64,000 nt of DNA from UBA1479 sp002706405. Its GTDB lineage: Bacteria; Pseudomonadota; Alphaproteobacteria; Rhodospirillales; Casp-alpha2. This document shows positions 60,807 to 64,000 of this stretch, in pieces. The position numbers and the translations under genes were made by a program. The notes under the pieces were generated by a model. That model searched no databases. It was not told the DNA's origin and saw only the letters and a program-made list of their open reading frames with translations. The DNA lies in the NCBI GenBank assembly GCA_963972255.1, contig CAXATO010000010.1, forward strand, positions 123,358 through 187,357. The letters are read 5' to 3'. Position 1 is the first letter of the stretch. Each line of letters opens with the position of its first letter.

Positions 60807-61649
60807 ATGACGTTTCAAAACGCCCTGCGCGCAGGTGGTGTCGCGGTGTTGATGGGCATGGCGCCCCTAAGCCTTTCTGCGGCGCCGGTTCTGGCCGCCG
60901 ACGACCCCGTGGTCGCCACGGTGGACGGCACGAAAATCATGCGCTCCGAGGTTACCGAGGCCTACAGCCGCCTGCCGGCCGAATACCAGCAGGTGCCGCT
61001 CGAGCAGATCTATCCGGCATTGTTGAACAGCCTGATCGACACCAAGCTTGCCGCCATCCGGGCGCGCAAGGAAAAGGTCCACGAAAGCCCCGAGTTCAAG
61101 GAAGAACTGGCCGCGTTCACCGAACGGCTGCTGGGCTCGACCCTGATCCAGCGCGCCGTTGACGCCAAGGTCACGGACGACGCCATTGCCGCCCGCTATG
61201 CCGAGGTCGTCAAGGACATGGGCGGTCAGGTCGAAGTACACGCCCGCCACATTCTTTTGAAGACCGAGGACGAAGCCAAGGCGGTGATCAAGGATTTGGC
61301 TGGTGGTGCCGATTTCGCCGACACGGCGAAGAAAAAGTCGACGGGACCGTCCGGCCCCAACGGCGGCGACCTGGGCTATTTCGGTAAGGGTCAGATGGTG
61401 CCCGAGTTCGAACAGGCGGCCTTCGCGCTGGACAAGGGGGCGATGACCCAGGCCCCGGTCAAGACCCAGTTCGGCTGGCACGTCATCAAGGTCGAGGACA
61501 AGCGCTCGCAGCCGGCCCCCTCGCTCGAGGAAATGGAGCCGCAGATTCGCCAGAGCCTGACCCGAGAGATCGGCGCCGAAGTCACCAAGGAGTTGCGCAA
61601 GACGGCGAAAATCGAGCGCTTCAATTTGGACGGCACTCCGGCTAAGTAG
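60807..61649 (+). CDS. Parvulin-type peptidyl-prolyl isomerase, exported
   Basis: 280 residues from ATG 60807, seven to eight bases after AAAAGGAT; the ORF from 60594 is rejected. Signal peptide (ALRAGGVAVLMGMAPLSLSAAPVLA). The parvulin (PPIC/rotamase) domain at ~140-235 has VHARHILLKTEDEAKAVI and GGDLGYFGKGQMVPEFE. It helps fold periplasmic or outer-membrane proteins, like SurA or PpiD, after SecA-driven export; the secA gene is divergent next door. Confidence 0.88.
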   Translation: MTFQNALRAGGVAVLMGMAPLSLSAAPVLAADDPVVATVDGTKIMRSEVTEAYSRLPAEYQQVPLEQIYPALLNSLIDTKLAAIRARKEKVHESPEFKEELAAFTERLLGSTLIQRAVDAKVTDDAIAARYAEVVKDMGGQVEVHARHILLKTEDEAKAVIKDLAGGADFADTAKKKSTGPSGPNGGDLGYFGKGQMVPEFEQAAFALDKGAMTQAPVKTQFGWHVIKVEDKRSQPAPSLEEMEPQIRQSLTREIGAEVTKELRKTAKIERFNLDGTPAK

Positions 61650-61663
61650 GGGGCGTTTCAAGG

Positions 61664-61685
61664 CCTTCCCCCCGCGGGGGGAAGG
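61664..61685. repeat. Perfect 22-base GC-rich palindrome
   Basis: CCTTCCCCCC-GC-GGGGGGAAGG, between the parvulin stop and argJ. As RNA it would fold into a strong hairpin, but no T-tract follows. Such C/G tracts recur as dispersed intergenic palindromes in some alphaproteobacteria, so it may be a REP-like unit as well as a terminator. Confidence 0.5.
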
Positions 61686-61719
61686 TCCCCCTCACCACCC
61701 AGCAGACGCGAGCTCGATC

Positions 61720-62964
61720 ATGGCCAAGACCAAGTCAAACGTGTCGCCCTTGGCGCCCGATTCCTTCCCGACCATTCCGCCAATCGAAGGCGTGCGGGTG
61801 GCGACCCGTGCCTGCGGCGTGCGTTACAAAGGGCGGACGGACGTCCTGTTGGTCGAGATGGCGGACGAAACCCAGGCGGCGGGCGTGTTCACCAAGTCGC
61901 TGACCGCGTCGGCCCCCGTGGAATGGTGCCGCAAGTCGCTGCCGGGCGGGATCGCCAACGGCCTGATCGTCAATTCCGGCAACGCCAATGCCTTCACTGG
62001 GCGGCTTGGCGAGGACGCGGTGGAGCAGGTGGTCGAGGCCGTGGCCGATCATTTGGCCTGCCGGCCGTCCCGGGTGTTCGCCGCATCCACGGGCGTGATC
62101 GGCGAACCGCTCAATTTCAAGGCCATCACCGACAACCTGGATGCCCTGGCGGCCGATCTCGGGCCCGGGAAATGGGACGAGGCCGCCAAGGCCATCATGA
62201 CCACCGACACCTTTCCCAAGGGGGCGGTGAAGGAAGCTCAGATCAACGGCACCAAGGTCACCATCGCCGGCATCGCCAAGGGCTCCGGCATGATCGCGCC
62301 CGACATGGCGACCATGCTGGCCTATGTGTTCACGGACGCGAAAATCCCGGCCCCCGTGCTGCAGGGCCTTCTGGCGCCGATCTGCGAGCGCACGTTCAAT
62401 TCGATCACCGTGGACAGCGACACCTCGACCAGCGATTCCCTGATGCTGTTCGCCACGGGCGCGGCCGAAAACGACGCCCGGTTCTCGGGCCCCGACGATC
62501 CGGCGCTGGTCAATTTCCGGACCAAGCTGGAAGCGGTCATGCTCGACCTGGCGCAGCAGATCGTGCGCGACGGGGAGGGGGCGTCCAAGTTCATCGAGAT
62601 CACGGTCACGGGGGCGGAGAGCGATGCCGCCGCCAAGCGCATCGGCCTGTCGATCGCCAATTCGCCCCTGGTCAAGACCGCCATCGCCGGTGAGGACGCC
62701 AACTGGGGCCGCATCGTCATGGCCGTGGGCAAGGCGGGCGAGCGGGCCGAACGGGACCGCCTGAACATCGCTATCGGCGGGATCACCATCGCCGCCAACG
62801 GCCTGGCCGTGGACGGCTACGACGAGGCGCCGGTGACGGCCCATATGCAAAGCCCGGAAATCAACATTTCCGTCGATGTCGGCGTGGGCAACGGGCGAGC
62901 CACCGTCTGGACCTGCGACCTGACCCACGGCTACATCGACATCAACGCCGACTATCGGTCCTGA
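61720..62964 (+). CDS. argJ: Bifunctional ornithine acetyltransferase / N-acetylglutamate synthase
   Basis: 414 residues. Moves the acetyl group from N-acetylornithine to glutamate in arginine synthesis. Self-cleaves before Thr198 in MIAPDMATMLAYVFTD, giving alpha and beta chains with Thr as nucleophile. Other blocks: LIVNSGNANAFTG and SKFIEITVTGA, and DLTHGYIDINADYRS at the end. The mutT-type gene starts two bases after its stop. Confidence 0.95.
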   Translation: MAKTKSNVSPLAPDSFPTIPPIEGVRVATRACGVRYKGRTDVLLVEMADETQAAGVFTKSLTASAPVEWCRKSLPGGIANGLIVNSGNANAFTGRLGEDAVEQVVEAVADHLACRPSRVFAASTGVIGEPLNFKAITDNLDALAADLGPGKWDEAAKAIMTTDTFPKGAVKEAQINGTKVTIAGIAKGSGMIAPDMATMLAYVFTDAKIPAPVLQGLLAPICERTFNSITVDSDTSTSDSLMLFATGAAENDARFSGPDDPALVNFRTKLEAVMLDLAQQIVRDGEGASKFIEITVTGAESDAAAKRIGLSIANSPLVKTAIAGEDANWGRIVMAVGKAGERAERDRLNIAIGGITIAANGLAVDGYDEAPVTAHMQSPEINISVDVGVGNGRATVWTCDLTHGYIDINADYRS

Positions 62965-62966
62965 TC

Positions 62967-63431
62967 GTGTCCGACGGACTTCCCGAGGGCGGCTGCTGGG
63001 ACGCGGCATTCCGGAAATCCCAGGGCGACGTGCGCACCGTCATCGTGGTCGCCGCCGTGCTGGTCGATATCGACGGGCGGGTGCTGGTCGCTCAGCGGCC
63101 CGAGGGCAAGGCCATGGCGGGCCTGTGGGAGTTTCCCGGCGGCAAGCTCGAAGCCGGCGAATTGCCGGAAACCGCCCTGGTCCGCGAACTGAAGGAAGAA
63201 CTGGGCATCGACCTCACGGAAAGCTGCCTGGCGCCGCTGACCTTCGCCAGCCATCTGTATGAAGACTTCCACCTGTTGATGCCGGTCTATGTCGCCCGCC
63301 AGTGGAAGGGCGAGCCCCAGGGGCTCGACGGCCAGGCCCTCAGATGGGTGCAGCCGGTGAAACTGCGGGAGTTGGCCATGCCGCCGGCGGACGAACCCCT
63401 GGTGGCCCTGATCCGCGATTTCCTGGGTTAG
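62967..63431 (+). CDS. mutT: Nudix (deoxy)nucleoside triphosphate pyrophosphohydrolase, MutT type
   Basis: 154 residues from GTG 62967. The Nudix box at 59-81 is complete: G59, E65, then R73-E74-L and E77-E78-L-G. It cleaves 8-oxo-dGTP to the monophosphate, preventing A:T to C:G changes; other NTPs are possible. Adjacent to argJ as in many alphaproteobacteria. Its TAG overlaps the CPBP gene stop by four bases. Confidence 0.88.
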   Translation: MSDGLPEGGCWDAAFRKSQGDVRTVIVVAAVLVDIDGRVLVAQRPEGKAMAGLWEFPGGKLEAGELPETALVRELKEELGIDLTESCLAPLTFASHLYEDFHLLMPVYVARQWKGEPQGLDGQALRWVQPVKLRELAMPPADEPLVALIRDFLG

Positions 63432-64000
63432 CTGAAATACCAAAGGTCCACGAGGAAGTGGACCAGGATGACCAGCGCCAGGCTGTGGCTTCGCCGGTAG
63501 AGATACATCAGCAGAATACCCCAGACGACGGCGATGGCCGTGTCGGCCAGGCCCTGGGGCAGATGCAGCAGGCCGAACACCAGCGACGATCCCATATACA
63601 GTCCGGCCGTGCCGCCGCCCCGCGCTTTCCACCAATCGGCCCACAGGCGGCGGAACACCAGTTCTTCCGACGCCGCCACGAGGACGAGGCCGAAGGTCAG
63701 GTCGACGGCCTGCCAGGCTTCGTTTTCCAGGGGCGGAAAGGAGACTTCCGGGAATAGCGCCGTGTCGAAGGCCGCGCGCGAGGCCATCCCGGCAGTCCAG
63801 GTATCCACCGCGATGATCGCGGCGGCCCCGCCGAGCGCCCAAAGCCAGACCGGATTGGTGACCAGCGGCAGGGGGCGGCGCAGGGCGTCGGTCAACGCCC
63901 CCCAGGCCAGGGCGATGATCAGGGCGCGCTGCGCATAGTCGATCAGATAGACGTCCCCCCCTTCGGCGGCGAACTTGATCCAACCGGCGTAGAACAGAAC
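63428..64000 (-). CDS. CPBP-family intramembrane metalloprotease, 5'-truncated by window
   Basis: The reading frame continues through 64000 without stop, so the N-terminus is outside; 190 residues are visible before the TAA at 63428-63430. Motif 1 is SEELVFRRLWADWW (EExxxR), motif 2 is SLVFGLLHLPQG (FxxxH), and motif 3 HFLVDLWY. These are the Abi/CAAX-protease-like active-site residues, in several transmembrane helices. Members cleave prenylated or membrane peptides, or serve bacteriocin immunity. Not assignable further. Confidence 0.82.
   Translation of the reverse strand, partial: VLFYAGWIKFAAEGGDVYLIDYAQRALIIALAWGALTDALRRPLPLVTNPVWLWALGGAAAIIAVDTWTAGMASRAAFDTALFPEVSFPPLENEAWQAVDLTFGLVLVAASEELVFRRLWADWWKARGGGTAGLYMGSSLVFGLLHLPQGLADTAIAVVWGILLMYLYRRSHSLALVILVHFLVDLWYFS

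Noticed and set aside
1..64000. tRNA, rRNA, CRISPR array, prophage or complete insertion sequence
   Set aside because: No cloverleaf with typical acceptor ends, no rRNA-like stretch, no evenly spaced direct repeats and no transposase or phage motif were recognised by eye; a dedicated search could still find a small RNA.

Overview
The window is about 64 kb of GC-rich, densely coded bacterial chromosome. The gene families point to an alphaproteobacterium, most plausibly of the Rhodospirillales kind. The pointers are a split CobS/CobT cobaltochelatase beside a J-domain gene, an Mcl1-type L-malyl-CoA lyase, NADP-dependent isocitrate dehydrogenase, a bioBAFD operon, aroK-aroB next to xerD, GcvA-type LysR regulators, and TRAP and RND transporters. 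I saw no rRNA, tRNA, CRISPR array, prophage or intact insertion sequence. It reads as core chromosome with a few accessory modules.

Layout. 0-11 kb: tail of an ABC permease, an aldo/keto reductase, a TPR-2OG oxygenase, a REP-like hairpin, and two look-alike modules (a small basic protein divergent from a LysR gene). Between the modules lie a GcvA-type regulator - 2-hydroxyacid dehydrogenase - SHMT-like gene set and a SLC13/RCK transporter. 11-21 kb: a PadR-controlled RND efflux operon, psd-pssA for phosphatidylethanolamine, a LysM protein, and a cytochrome b561/cytochrome c' pair. 20.6-28 kb: a LOG-family hydrolase, icd, the biotin operon bioB-A-F-D on the minus strand, rpmB and a GNAT acetyltransferase. 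28-38 kb: a TPR/proline-rich exported protein, an Hdr-like Fe-S protein, a phytase-like esterase, and the block J-domain - cobS - cobT - HExxxH protein. 37-45 kb: an RHH protein, DUF2889 and CBS proteins, a CorC/HlyC transporter, aroB-aroK, and divergently a 46-residue membrane peptide, a 696-residue exported protein and xerD. 45-51 kb: a DUF2189 protein and a minus-strand cluster of TRAP transporter (dctP-Q-M), 2-TM protein and amidase. 52-64 kb: glyoxylate/hydroxypyruvate reductase divergent from L-malyl-CoA lyase, an EAL protein, accA, a MAPEG protein, secA, a parvulin isomerase, argJ, a mutT-type gene, and a CPBP protease cut by the window end.

How the genes work together. Several neighbours suggest C2/C3 metabolism: L-malyl-CoA lyase releases glyoxylate, the divergent reductase can consume it, and the SHMT-like and second 2-hydroxyacid dehydrogenase pair probably handles serine- or hydroxypyruvate-type compounds under a GcvA-like regulator. 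The TRAP-amidase cluster looks like uptake plus hydrolysis of one class of compound. Envelope genes are abundant.

Most unusual points. bioD appears to start at ATT and xerD at CTG. The Hdr-like protein keeps one CCG cysteine set and has lost the other. Two small-protein/LysR modules share one architecture. The 46-residue membrane peptide is easily missed. Several strong palindromes lie in intergenic DNA. I found no convincing wholly new defence or biosynthetic system. Product calls rest on motif recognition by eye, with no database search.
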